Assembly: GCF_017751145.1 (NCBI RefSeq) | Contig: NZ_CP046640.1 | Span: 2,770,137 to 2,834,136, forward strand | DNA from: Iocasia fonsfrigidae | GTDB lineage: Bacteria > Bacillota > Halanaerobiia > Halanaerobiales > DTU029 | DNA length: 64,000 bases | Direction: 5' to 3' | Shown: in pieces, positions 7,971-17,073 of the stretch | Numbering within the stretch: the first letter of the stretch is position 1 | Layout of the letters: each line of letters opens with the position of its first letter | The notes under the pieces: model-generated | Told to the model about the DNA's origin: nothing | Seen by the model: only the letters and a program-made list of their open reading frames with translations | The model's database searches: none | Translations under genes and position numbers: made by a program

Positions 7971-8204
7971 TTAATTATTATACAACATAAAGAAAAAATT
8001 GTAAATACTAATTTTACCAAATAGACTTTTATTTTTATTTAACTTGGATTCAGCAAGTATTCTATCAAAATCCAATAGTACTAATACTTTGTTGACAGAA
8101 CCAAAAAAATTAAGAATTAAATGACTTCCTAAAGTAGCATGAAGACAAGGATCTATAATTTCTCTTGCTGAATTAGCTTTAATTATATCCCTAGGAAAAT
8201 TCAT
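7971..8204 (-). pseudogene. Short ORF, possible S-adenosylmethionine decarboxylase relic
   Basis: 77 codons; the stretch LGSHLILNFFGSVNKVL is reminiscent of the SpeD N-terminus (LGRHLILDLYGC-like), but the catalytic HisSer processing region is absent and the rest is low-complexity Asn/Lys/Phe. There is only a weak ribosome site. It lies in a decayed region with the broken acetyltransferase. It may be a remnant or a chance ORF. Confidence 0.25.
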
Positions 8205-8265
8205 CTATATCTCTAATACTCTCTTATAATTACTAATCAATCATTTTATATTTTTATACACTAAG

Positions 8266-8289
8266 AAGCCTACCCCTGTGGGTAGACTT
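8266..8289 (-). terminator. Hairpin downstream of the DUF89 gene
   Basis: On the minus strand a 10-bp stem (AAGTCTACCC/GGGTAGGCTT, one G-U pair) with a 4-nt loop, about 50 nt after the DUF89 stop. There is no strong U-tract, so it may be a weak terminator or a 3' stabilising hairpin. Confidence 0.4.
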
Positions 8290-8337
8290 AATATTCAAAA
8301 TATCAACTAAGAAATATATTGTAAATAAGCAGCTATT

Positions 8338-9192
8338 TTACATTAACTTAAATATAAAATCACCTTCGGCCATTCCTGAGTCTAATCTACTGGCTATCAA
8401 ATCACATTTAATCTTTAATAGATAATAAATTGGTCGACTCGTCCCCATGAGTCCTTCCAAATTCCCCTGTCCTTTACTTATAACTATATCTGCCTCTGAA
8501 AAAACATTAAGAAACTCTTCACTTGCCCTTTCCATTACTGTCCCTGGGGTGTCACAACCACTGGAAATCAGCTGGCAGAGCTTGTCAATACCAAGCTGTC
8601 TAGCTTCTTTTAAGGTCACATCATTTAAAATAGGCTTATCCCTGACAGCATAAATAATTTCTAGCTCAAATTTATCTAACTCCCTAATTAGTAATCTATC
8701 AAAAACCGCCTCTCCTGTATTATCAGCAATAATTAAAAGCCTGTCAGCTTTCTCCACTTCTTTTTTAAAATGTTGATAATCACTATATTTAAAGCCATAT
8801 TCTACCGCCCTGGCAAGATTGCCTGCTATATCTACCTTTAGACTAACTCCTGCATCTATTGAATTCCCCATGGCAGAAATAATCAATGCTGCCAGCAATA
8901 GATCCTCAGCATTAACTATATTTTTTTCGACATCAGAGTAGTGATTTAAGGCTAATTTCAAATTTGCCTCTTTAAATTTGTAATAAGGATCTTTTTTTCC
9001 ACTTACCTCTTTAAGATAATCTTGTATTCTACTGACCAGTACTGGTGCTGACAAATCTGACTCAAGCTCAGGGATCATCCTGGAAAATTCATTTAATATT
9101 TCTCTAATAAGTTCTTGATCATCAGTAACCATCCTACTAGCTTCAAGCACCTGTCGATAAATACAGGGTATACAATCAAATTCTAACTGCAT
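8338..9192 (-). CDS. DUF89 / ARMT1-like metal-dependent phosphatase
   Basis: 284 residues. It starts LEFDCIPCIYRQ with the N-terminal CxxC seen in prokaryotic DUF89 proteins; later come ADNTGEAVFDRLL (metal-binding Asp-Asn-Thr-Gly-Glu motif, about residues 156-168) and SKGQGNLEGL near the C-terminus. DUF89 proteins are metal-dependent phosphatases proposed to hydrolyse damaged or surplus sugar phosphates. It appears to stand alone. Confidence 0.85.
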   Translation of the reverse strand: MQLEFDCIPCIYRQVLEASRMVTDDQELIREILNEFSRMIPELESDLSAPVLVSRIQDYLKEVSGKKDPYYKFKEANLKLALNHYSDVEKNIVNAEDLLLAALIISAMGNSIDAGVSLKVDIAGNLARAVEYGFKYSDYQHFKKEVEKADRLLIIADNTGEAVFDRLLIRELDKFELEIIYAVRDKPILNDVTLKEARQLGIDKLCQLISSGCDTPGTVMERASEEFLNVFSEADIVISKGQGNLEGLMGTSRPIYYLLKIKCDLIASRLDSGMAEGDFIFKLM

Positions 9193-9238
9193 TTAATTCC
9201 CTCCACTTTACTAATTTAATATAAAACATCTATATAGA

Positions 9239-9405
9239 AAATAATGCCTTACCAAAGTTAAACATTAAAAACTGAGAGTTTATTATATTCTCTTTTTAAT
9301 CATATGTCAATAATAATTGGCTGTTGTTTACTATTTTAGTTTAGCTGGCTCAACATTAGCTCTATTTCCCTTAATAGAATTATCATTTATATCCTCTACT
9401 ACCTT
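9239..9405 (-). repeat. Relic of a duplicated DEAD-box helicase 3' end
   Basis: The minus strand here reads DNSIKGNRANVEPAKLK then stop, nearly the same as the end of the DEAD-box helicase at 34.7 kb (DNYIKGNKVNVEPAKPK, stop). Similarity continues into the downstream non-coding DNA: both contain an AAAATAATGCC...AC block, a T-rich stretch and an ATGTCAAT block in the same order and spacing. No helicase upstream of this tail remains. This is a decayed duplicate or the remnant of a second helicase gene. Confidence 0.7.
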
Positions 9406-9615
9406 AAATATAATCCCAAAATATCTGAATTTTAACCTTTTTTAAAATCAAAAATATATTATGCAGTAGAAAAAAGCAACTTTTATTGAGAATAAATAAA
9501 TACAGATAGTCCTGATTAACATTCAACCTTGAATTCATCATAAACCATTGATATAATAAAAGTATCATATAATAAAAAGTAAATCTATGCCATAATATTA
9601 CGATATAAAAAACCT

Positions 9616-9664
9616 TGATATTCGTGTTTATGGAATTGCTTTAATATAAAATGATCGAATATCA
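9616..9664. repeat. Inverted repeat upstream of the OPT transporter
   Basis: TGATATTCG (9616-9624) and CGAATATCA (9656-9664) form a perfect 9-bp inverted repeat with a 31-bp spacer, about 230 bp before the OPT start. It could be an operator pair or an RNA hairpin. The rest of 9406-9895 is AT-rich with no further recognised feature. Confidence 0.35.
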
Positions 9665-9898
9665 TTATTAGAATTTTGGTCTTTAAAAGATTTTTGGAAT
9701 ATTTTTTGCATTTATTACAGTCTTTTTTTTTGCAAAAATTATTCATACAAGCTATCTATAAAAATATATAAAGGGGGGTAAAAGAAATTAATTGTTCAAA
9801 TTTCTTAGTATATAGGAAACATACCTATGTATATTTTTATTACTAGTTTCCTGTATTACAAAAGAGGCTGTAACAAAATCAAATATGGAGGTATAATG

Positions 9899-11848
9899 AT
9901 GGTAGATAAAGAAATTAAAGGTTTAGATTCAAACGCTTATGAAGCAATACCTGGTGAAGAGTATCAACCTTATATTGCTGCAGAGAAGGTTATGCCGGAA
10001 TTCACGTTAACTTCTGTTATACTTGGTATAATTATGACTGTTATTTTTGGGGCGGCAAATGCTTATCTCGGTCTTAAAGTAGGGATGACCGTTACAGCTT
10101 CCGTTCCTGCAGCTGTCGTTTCTATGGGTGTAATCCGCGGAATACTAAAAAAGAATTCTATTTTAGAAAATAACATGGTGCAAACAATCAGTTCTGCCGG
10201 AGAATCAGTGGCTGCTGGTGTTATCTTTACTATTCCTGCTTTAATAATTTGGGGAATGGACCCCAGTATCTTTAAGATGTTTCTGATGGCCCTTTTAGGC
10301 GGTATGGTTGGTGTTTTATTTATGATTCCCCTTCGTAAACATTTAATTGTTGGGGAACATGGCAAACTACCATATCCAGAGGGAACTGCCTGTGCAGAGG
10401 TTCTGGTAGCTGGGGAAAAAGGTGGTGTAGGTACTAAAACAGTTTTCGCCGGCCTGGGAGCTGGTGCACTATATAAGATTTTAGCTGAAGCAAAAGGCTT
10501 TAATATCTGGCCGACAAGTGTAGAATGGTCTATTCCTGGAGTAAAAGGTGCTGCTGTTGGAATGGATGTTTTACCTTCTTTACTTGGTGTAGGTTTTATT
10601 ATTGGTCCCAAAATTTCTGCTTTGATGCTTTCAGGTGGTATCATGGGGTGGTTGGTATTGATACCAATTATTGCTTTACTTGGAGCTAATTCAGGTACAG
10701 TTATATTTCCAGCTGAAGTACCTATCTCTCAATTAGGATTCTGGGGTATCTGGGATAATTATATCAGGTATATTGGAGCTGGTGCTGTTGCCCTTGGTGG
10801 TGTAATTAGTCTAATCAAAGCATTACCTACTATCTGGAGTTCATTTAAAGCTGCTCTTTCTGGATTAGCTGAAGATATTAACATTGAAAAGAAACGGACT
10901 ACTGAAGATCTTTCTATAAAATCGGTTCTTTTGATTGCAGTAGCAATAATCATTTTGATTGCTATCATGCCACAAATTCCAGTAGGTATCTGGGGCGCCA
11001 TTTTCGTTCTCATTTTTGGTTTTTTCTTTGTAACCGTATCTTCCAGGATTGTTGGTATTGTAGGTAGTTCTTCCAATCCAGCTTCAGGAATGACCATTGC
11101 AACCTTGCTCTTTACTACAGCCCTTTTTAAGGCCCTTGGCTGGAGCGGTGAAACAGGCATGGTTGCTGCTTTAAGTGTAGGTGCAATTGTCTGCATTGCT
11201 ATTGCAGTAGCTGGTGATACATCTCAGGACTTAAAAACAGGTTTTCTTGTCGGAGCTACTCCAAAGAAACAGCAGATAGGTGAAATGCTTGGTGTGCTTA
11301 TTTCTGCCCTGGCTATAGGCTATGTTCTTCTTTTACTGCATGGTGCCTATACCATTGGTTCAAAGGAATTAGCCGCACCACAGGCCACTTTAATGTCGAT
11401 GGTTGTGGAGGGTGTTATGAAAGGCACCTTACCCTGGTCACTTATATTCGTTGGTGCTTTTACAGCCCTGATTGTTGAATTATTCGGGATAGGTTCACTA
11501 CCATTTGCAGTCGGACTTTACCTGCCAATTCATCTTACAACACCTATTATGGTTGGTGGTATAATTAGAGGCATCCTTGACAGACAGAAAGATAAAAATA
11601 AAGCAGCTTTTGCACAGAAACGGGAAAGAGGAGTATTATATGCCTCGGGTCTGATTGCTGGAGATGCTGTCATGGGGGTTATCCTTGCTATCTTTGCATA
11701 TGCTGAAATTAGTTTTGGATTTAAAACAACGGCACTAGGCCCTATCTGGGGTTTAATTTTCTTTGCTCTTGTTGTGATTACACTAATTTATAATTCTATT
11801 TTGAGCAAAAATAACTCATTAGAAGACAATACTAATTTATCTGTCTAA
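9899..11848 (+). CDS. OPT family oligopeptide transporter
   Basis: About 649 residues, very hydrophobic, with roughly 14-16 membrane segments and the OPT family motif [19 protein letters not shown] near residue 45, plus [19 protein letters not shown] and [21 protein letters not shown] proteins import peptides or metal chelates by proton or ion coupling. Upstream in-frame codons exist, but GGAGG at 9887-9891 supports the ATG pair at 9896/9899; 9899 gives the better 7-nt spacing. A PqqD-like gene follows by 72 bp, probably in the same transcript. The substrate cannot be told from sequence. Confidence 0.92.
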   Translation: MVDKEIKGLDSNAYEAIPGEEYQPYIAAEKVMPEFTLTSVILGIIMTVIFGAANAYLGLKVGMTVTASVPAAVVSMGVIRGILKKNSILENNMVQTISSAGESVAAGVIFTIPALIIWGMDPSIFKMFLMALLGGMVGVLFMIPLRKHLIVGEHGKLPYPEGTACAEVLVAGEKGGVGTKTVFAGLGAGALYKILAEAKGFNIWPTSVEWSIPGVKGAAVGMDVLPSLLGVGFIIGPKISALMLSGGIMGWLVLIPIIALLGANSGTVIFPAEVPISQLGFWGIWDNYIRYIGAGAVALGGVISLIKALPTIWSSFKAALSGLAEDINIEKKRTTEDLSIKSVLLIAVAIIILIAIMPQIPVGIWGAIFVLIFGFFFVTVSSRIVGIVGSSSNPASGMTIATLLFTTALFKALGWSGETGMVAALSVGAIVCIAIAVAGDTSQDLKTGFLVGATPKKQQIGEMLGVLISALAIGYVLLLLHGAYTIGSKELAAPQATLMSMVVEGVMKGTLPWSLIFVGAFTALIVELFGIGSLPFAVGLYLPIHLTTPIMVGGIIRGILDRQKDKNKAAFAQKRERGVLYASGLIAGDAVMGVILAIFAYAEISFGFKTTALGPIWGLIFFALVVITLIYNSILSKNNSLEDNTNLSV

Positions 11849-11919
11849 AAAGAAATTAATAATGCTGTTCCGGACATTAATTCCGGGACAGTTCATATTA
11901 TATTTGAGGTGGTTAATAA

Positions 11920-12294
11920 ATGGCTTCCTTAGTTAATAAGAAATTAAAAGGAAATATTTTTGAGATGATACCTGAAAGAAAAGAAAACATAGAATGGAAA
12001 AAAGATGAAGATGGTAATATAATATTGATTATAAAAAGAAACAAATGGATAGATAAATTATTGCAAAAGATATTTAATATTCCTAAACAGACCACTCTTG
12101 AGTTTGATAAATTAGGTGGTTTTGTCTGGGAAAATATTGATGGTCAGAAAACTATCGGTAAAATTACTGATATATTAAGAAAGCAAGATTTTGAAAAATA
12201 TTCTCCGGTTGAAGAAAGATTAATTACTTTCATGAGAGTATTAAAGAATAATGGTCTTATTAAATTATATTCAAAAAAAAATAGTAATATTTGA
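11920..12294 (+). CDS. PqqD-like (RiPP recognition element fold) protein
   Basis: 124 residues. The C-terminal ~80 residues match PqqD-type folds: LDKLGGFVWENIDGQKTIGKI-like core followed by VEERLITFMRVLKNNGLIKL. PqqD proteins bind precursor peptides for radical SAM peptide-modifying enzymes. No such enzyme or precursor peptide is near; the only neighbour is the OPT peptide transporter. GAGGTGG precedes the ATG. The N-terminal 45 residues are charged and not recognised. The function here is unknown. Confidence 0.75.
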   Translation: MASLVNKKLKGNIFEMIPERKENIEWKKDEDGNIILIIKRNKWIDKLLQKIFNIPKQTTLEFDKLGGFVWENIDGQKTIGKITDILRKQDFEKYSPVEERLITFMRVLKNNGLIKLYSKKNSNI

Positions 12295-12352
12295 GGTAAT
12301 TTTTTTGCTAAAAACAATTTTAGGTATTTTATTATTTCTTTTCAGGGACCTT

Positions 12353-12382
12353 AAAACCTCAGCATTTTTAGCTGAGGTTTTT
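12353..12382. terminator. Bidirectional intrinsic terminator (OPT/PqqD and nucleoside transporter)
   Basis: 11-bp stem AAAACCTCAGC/GCTGAGGTTTT with a 7-nt loop and T-rich flanks on both sides, placed between convergent genes ending at 12294 (+) and 12414 (-). Confidence 0.85.
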
Positions 12383-12413
12383 GTATTTATAGAGAGTATT
12401 TGGAGAATCCTGC

Positions 12414-13352
12414 TTATTTACCCGATTCATAGTGTTCTCCCAGAGCTTGAGGTGGACGCGAACGAACAACTGCTCCAGCCAGTACAATTACAGTTAAAAG
12501 ATAGGGTAACATTTGAATAATCTCATTGGCTATTCCCAGATTTAGCCCCTGTAACCTCATCTGTACTGCATCGGTAAAGGAAAAGAGAAAACTTGCTCCC
12601 AGGCCTCCCAGTGGATTCCACTGACCAAAAGTATTGGCAGCCAGTGCCATGTATCCTCTTCCTGCTGACATATTCATACTAAACCAGTTAAGCTGCCCCA
12701 GAGAAAGATAGGCTCCACCAAGACCTGATAAAGCTCCACTTAAAATTACACTAAAATACTGTATCTTCTTAGTATCTATCCCCAGTGTATCAGCGGCTTC
12801 CGGATGTTCTCCGGTCATTCTTATCCTTAAACCAAGAGGTGTTTTAAATAACAAAATCCAGCCAGCAACAACTAAAATAAACATAAGATAAACAAGGGGA
12901 GATTGGCTACCTAATAATCTATCAATAACAGGAATATCTTTTAGTAATGGTAGTGAAATTTCCCCAAGACCCTTCACAGTTGGTGAACTACCACGACTTC
13001 CCCATAAAACCTGCATCAACCAGGTAGTAGCTCCCAGAGCTAGAATATTTAAGCCAACACCTGTTACCACATGATTTGCTTTATATTTAATAGTAAAAAT
13101 AGCAAAAAGGGCTGCCATTAAACCACCAGCAACAGCGGCTAACAATACCCCTATCCAGGGGTTTCCTGTATAAAATGAACCCAGAACACCAGCAAAAGCA
13201 CCAGAGAGAATCATACCCTCTAGGCCGATATTAACAATACCTGACCTTTCGGAAAAAGTACCGCCCATGGCCGCCAGGGCCAGCGGTGTAGTCATCCTTA
13301 TAGCCGCCGCTGTAGTATTAAGACTAAAAATTGAAGTAATGATCTCATTCAT
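12414..13352 (-). CDS. nupQ: Nucleoside ABC transporter permease (NupQ-like)
   Basis: 312-residue inner-membrane permease of the BMP-associated (BPD_transp_2) family, with SERSGIVNIGLEGMILSGAFAG near the N-terminus, a hallmark of guanosine/purine nucleoside importers of the Bacillus NupNOPQ type. About 8-10 membrane segments. The start overlaps the end of the other permease gene by 8 nt. It is the last gene of the riboswitch-controlled operon, followed by a strong terminator. Confidence 0.9.
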   Translation of the reverse strand: MNEIITSIFSLNTTAAAIRMTTPLALAAMGGTFSERSGIVNIGLEGMILSGAFAGVLGSFYTGNPWIGVLLAAVAGGLMAALFAIFTIKYKANHVVTGVGLNILALGATTWLMQVLWGSRGSSPTVKGLGEISLPLLKDIPVIDRLLGSQSPLVYLMFILVVAGWILLFKTPLGLRIRMTGEHPEAADTLGIDTKKIQYFSVILSGALSGLGGAYLSLGQLNWFSMNMSAGRGYMALAANTFGQWNPLGGLGASFLFSFTDAVQMRLQGLNLGIANEIIQMLPYLLTVIVLAGAVVRSRPPQALGEHYESGK

Positions 13353-14430
13353 TTAAACCAGCCCCTTTCCCTCCAACAGAAAATCTAGTAATAATCTGAA
13401 TAAAAGCTGGAGCAGCAACAAAGAGTATAACCAATCCCTGAACAATAGTCATCAGGTCCTGTGGAATTTTAGCAAAAAGTTGCATGGACATCCCCCCTGC
13501 TTCCAGGGCACCAAATAACAAAGCAGCCGCCAGCACACCCCAGGGTTTATTTCTTCCCAGAACCGCTACAGCAATCCCGGTAAAACCATAGCCAGGAGAA
13601 AAATTGGTAATAAAACGGTGTAAAACACCCAGAACCATAGTACTACCTGCCAGACCAGCAATAGCCCCACTTAAGCCCATTGTTATTACTAAAATCCACT
13701 CTGCCGAGATACCAGCATATTCAGCAGCAGCAGGATTATATCCTACTGCCTGTAAATCAAAGCCTAAAGAAGTATTTTTTAAGAGATAATCAACAATAAA
13801 TATTATAAATACACCCAGTATAATAGCCCAGGTCAACCTGGTATATGGAATAAGCTCCTTTAAACCAGCTGATTCTGGAATCATCCTGGTCTGGTCTACT
13901 GGACCATCTGCTTTAAAATAATTTTTTAATAAAAAGCTAGTTGCTAGAATACCAATATAATTAAACATAATTGTAGTAATCACCTCATGGGCCCCTGTTT
14001 TAGCTTTGAGATAACCAGGGATAATACTCCAGAGTCCTCCAGCCAGAGCTCCACTAACTAGCGAAAGTGGTATCAATATCACTCCGGGCAGAGCAGAAAA
14101 AGCAATAGCAACAATAGCAGTTACAAAAGCCCCCCAGTACAGCTGCCCCTCTCCCCCTATATTAAAAAGACCACTTTGAAAGCCAATAGCAACAGCCAGG
14201 CCGGTAAAGATCAATGGTGTTGTTTTAAGAAGGGTTTGAGCCAGGTTATAGGAATTTCCAAAGGCACCATAAAAAAGATAATAATAAGCCTGCCAGACAT
14301 TATGGCCGGAAATATGTATTAAAATTGCTCCAATTATCAGTGCCATCACAATAGCCAGAAAGGAATAAGTCAGATTGGCTAACCAGGAATTCTCTTTCAT
14401 CTTTGTATATAATTTATTAATTAATGCCAT
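13345..14430 (-). CDS. nupP: Nucleoside ABC transporter permease (NupP-like)
   Basis: 361-residue polytopic permease, partner of the gene downstream. The motif GFQSGLFNIGGEGQLYWGAF (about residues 80-100) is the counterpart of the NIGLEGM motif in the other permease. It overlaps the ATPase gene by 14 nt and the second permease by 8 nt, indicating translational coupling. It forms the membrane channel of a purine nucleoside importer with NupQ. Confidence 0.9.
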   Translation of the reverse strand: MALINKLYTKMKENSWLANLTYSFLAIVMALIIGAILIHISGHNVWQAYYYLFYGAFGNSYNLAQTLLKTTPLIFTGLAVAIGFQSGLFNIGGEGQLYWGAFVTAIVAIAFSALPGVILIPLSLVSGALAGGLWSIIPGYLKAKTGAHEVITTIMFNYIGILATSFLLKNYFKADGPVDQTRMIPESAGLKELIPYTRLTWAIILGVFIIFIVDYLLKNTSLGFDLQAVGYNPAAAEYAGISAEWILVITMGLSGAIAGLAGSTMVLGVLHRFITNFSPGYGFTGIAVAVLGRNKPWGVLAAALLFGALEAGGMSMQLFAKIPQDLMTIVQGLVILFVAAPAFIQIITRFSVGGKGAGLNE

Positions 14431-15946
14431 CCTTATTACCCTCCAATCGGTGGCCTGCCATTAATAGACCTAAATCTTCTTCTGAAAATTCTTCTGTTTT
14501 TCCTTCAGATACTATTTTCCCTTCATAGATGACTATAATCCGATCACTTAAAGAACGAAGTTCATCTAACTCAGCAGAAATAAGCAAAATACCCTTCCCT
14601 TTATCCCTCATCTCCAGAAGAAGGTTATGGATATATTCAATGGCACCTACATCAACCCCCCGGGTGGGTTGTGAGGCTAAAATAAAACCTGGGTTCTGAT
14701 CTAATTCTCTAGCTATTATTAACTTCTGCTGATTACCCCCGGAGAGATTACCTACCAGGTCTTTACTACTTGAACACCTAATATCAAATTGTTCAATAAT
14801 TTTATTACTATATTTTTTAATCATATTTTTATTTAGAAAACCCTTTTTAGCAAAAGGAGTAGACCACTCACTACCGAGAATTAAATTTCTTTCTATGTTA
14901 AAATTTTCAATTAAACCACGTTTTAAACGGTCAGAAGGAATATAGGCCATCCCTGACCTTCTTTTCTCCTTTGTCTTCAGAGTAGTTATATCTTTGCCAC
15001 GAAACAATATCTTACCTTGCTCAATTGTTCTAAGCCCCATTAAAGCTTCTTCTAATTCTAATTGGCCATTTCCCTCAACTCCAGCTACACCCAGAATTTC
15101 CCCCTGCTCTATGGTAAAACTCACATCAGCCAGGGTAAGATTGCTTTTTTTATTATTTAATGACAATCCCTCTACCTTAAAAATAGGTTTACTATTACCC
15201 CGCTTATTTCTAAATACCTTTAAAACTACTTCACGACCAACCATCATCCTGGCTAGTTGATTTGGATTGGTATCAGCAGTATTAACAGTACCTACCTTTT
15301 TGCCATTCCTTAAGATAGTAATTCTATCTGAGATTGCTATTGTTTCTTTTAATTTATGGGTAATAAAGATAATTGTCTTGCCAGCTCTTTTTAATTCTCT
15401 CATCACATTAAACAGTTCTTTGGTCTCCTGAGGGGTTAAAACAGCAGTTGGTTCATCAAGAATTAATATCTCAGCCTGACGATAAAGCGCCTTTAAGATT
15501 TCAACTCTCTGCTGTTCACCTATTGATATATTTTCTATCCTGGCTTCAGGGTCTACCTTTAAATTAAACCTCTGGGATAAATTTTCTACCCTTTGTTTTG
15601 CTTCAGTTCTATCAATAAATAATCCATGTTTCGGTTCATCACCGGCAATAATATTTTCAGTTACAGTTAACCGGTCTACCAGCATAAAATGCTGGTGGAT
15701 CATACCTATCCCCAGCTCAATTGCCTGGCGAGGTTCTTCTATCTCAACCTTTTTACCTTTAATATAAATACTACCACTGTCTTTACTATATAGACCAAAC
15801 AGGATTTTCATTAAAGTTGTCTTTCCAGCCCCATTTTCCCCAAGAAGACAGTGAACTTCACCTTCCTGAACGGCTAAATTAATCCCCTCATTAGCATATT
15901 TTTTACCAAAGGTTTTAGTAATGTTTTTTAGTTCAACAGCATTCAT
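14417..15946 (-). CDS. nupO: Nucleoside ABC transporter ATP-binding protein (NupO-like, duplicated ABC)
   Basis: 509-residue protein with two ABC domains in tandem, as in sugar/nucleoside class II importers. The first has GENGAGKTTL and a LDEPTAVLTPQE Walker B; the second has GVEGNGQLELEE in place of a canonical Walker A and LSGGNQQKLIIAREL as signature. The degenerate second P-loop is normal for this family. It is preceded by a stem-loop separating it from the binding-protein gene. Confidence 0.93.
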   Translation of the reverse strand: MNAVELKNITKTFGKKYANEGINLAVQEGEVHCLLGENGAGKTTLMKILFGLYSKDSGSIYIKGKKVEIEEPRQAIELGIGMIHQHFMLVDRLTVTENIIAGDEPKHGLFIDRTEAKQRVENLSQRFNLKVDPEARIENISIGEQQRVEILKALYRQAEILILDEPTAVLTPQETKELFNVMRELKRAGKTIIFITHKLKETIAISDRITILRNGKKVGTVNTADTNPNQLARMMVGREVVLKVFRNKRGNSKPIFKVEGLSLNNKKSNLTLADVSFTIEQGEILGVAGVEGNGQLELEEALMGLRTIEQGKILFRGKDITTLKTKEKRRSGMAYIPSDRLKRGLIENFNIERNLILGSEWSTPFAKKGFLNKNMIKKYSNKIIEQFDIRCSSSKDLVGNLSGGNQQKLIIARELDQNPGFILASQPTRGVDVGAIEYIHNLLLEMRDKGKGILLISAELDELRSLSDRIIVIYEGKIVSEGKTEEFSEEDLGLLMAGHRLEGNKDGIN

Positions 15947-15978
15947 AGCTAATCCCTTCCTTAAGGTTAAATAAATAT

Positions 15979-16002
15979 TAGGGGCAAGGTAGCCTGCCCC
16001 TA
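15979..16002 (-). other. Stem-loop between binding-protein gene and ATPase gene
   Basis: 8-bp perfect GC-rich stem TAGGGGCA/TGCCCCTA with an 8-nt loop, 36 nt after the binding-protein stop. No U-tract follows on the minus strand. It probably stabilises the binding-protein message or causes partial termination, giving more binding protein than membrane components. Confidence 0.6.
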
Positions 16003-16038
16003 TTAAACCTCTATATCCCTATTTACCATAAAATCATT

Positions 16039-17034
16039 TTACTCAACAGTATCTGGAATCTCAATCTCTGAGTTAATAACCTTTACCTTAACTTCTTCTA
16101 CTTTTGCAATTACATCAGCTGGTAATAAACTGTCTGTATAACCCAGTGCACCATCTTTAACACCAAGGACATGGGTTCCTGCAGAGAAACTATCATTAAT
16201 AACCTCTTCAATAGCAATTAAAACTGTGTTATTAACTAATTTCATACCATTTGTTAAAACATTTTCTGGAGCAAGATAACTCTGATCAGAATCAGCACCG
16301 AGGCCATAACAATTTTCTTCTTCAGCTGCCTTGATTACTCCTAATCCTGACCGACCGGCTGCTCCCCAGATAATATCTACACCCTTTTCAATCATTGACA
16401 GGGTAAGCTCTTTACCTTTGGCAGGATCAGCCCAACTACCAACATAAGAATGCATAACTTCTACTTCAGGATCAACATATTTAGCTCCTGCTATAAACCC
16501 GGCAATGTTAGCATCAATTAAAGGTATCTTCATACCCCCAATAACACCAATCTTTTTAGCTGCATTTATCCTGGGATCATCTGTTTTAGTAGTCATTAAA
16601 GCAGAAGCTACTCCCAATAGAAAACCCCTTTCATTTTCCTGGTATACATATGAAGCCACATTAGGTTTATCTACTACCGAATCAATTAGAGCAAATTTCT
16701 GCTCCGGGAATCTGGAAGCAACATTAGTTAAGGCATCAGCCTGGTCAAAACCAATAGAAATAATCAAATCATATCTCCTGGAAACAGCAAATTGGGTCAG
16801 ATATGTTTCATATTCAGCAATAGCAGTCGGTTCAGCCTGCTCAAATTCAATTCTGTATTTTTCTTTGGCCAGCTTCATACCTTCATATGCTGAATCATTA
16901 AATGCCTTGTCCCCAAGACCACCAGTTGCAAAAACAATCGCCACTCTTCCTTCAGCCTGGACAGCTCCACTACCAATAAAAACCGACACCAACAAACCTA
17001 CTAAGACTATACCTAACAAATATTTTTTAAACAT
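16039..17034 (-). CDS. nupN: BMP family nucleoside-binding protein
   Basis: 331-residue PnrA/BMP-family solute-binding protein: signal peptide 1-28 (cleavage VQA-EG, no lipobox cysteine, which fits a two-membrane cell), then AIVFATGGLGDKAFNDSAYEG, the family's ligand-contact start (GGxxDxxFN), and WGAAGRSGLGVIKAAEE later. It captures purine nucleosides for the NupOPQ importer. The start is supported by GGAGGAA before the ATG. Confidence 0.92.
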   Translation of the reverse strand: MFKKYLLGIVLVGLLVSVFIGSGAVQAEGRVAIVFATGGLGDKAFNDSAYEGMKLAKEKYRIEFEQAEPTAIAEYETYLTQFAVSRRYDLIISIGFDQADALTNVASRFPEQKFALIDSVVDKPNVASYVYQENERGFLLGVASALMTTKTDDPRINAAKKIGVIGGMKIPLIDANIAGFIAGAKYVDPEVEVMHSYVGSWADPAKGKELTLSMIEKGVDIIWGAAGRSGLGVIKAAEEENCYGLGADSDQSYLAPENVLTNGMKLVNNTVLIAIEEVINDSFSAGTHVLGVKDGALGYTDSLLPADVIAKVEEVKVKVINSEIEIPDTVE

Positions 17035-17073
17035 TATAAATTCCTCCTCAGATTTTTAGATTAATGAACTATT

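Noticed and set aside
10063-10644. Long minus-strand ORF (193 codons) inside the OPT gene
   Set aside because: It is antisense to a clearly coding OPT reading frame, has proline/threonine-rich shadow composition and no ribosome site.
12251-12520. Plus-strand ORF spanning the terminator at 12353
   Set aside because: Runs through a strong bidirectional terminator and antisense of nupQ; no family features.
16505-17059. 184-codon plus-strand ORF within the nucleoside-binding protein gene
   Set aside because: Antisense shadow of a well-supported BMP-family gene.
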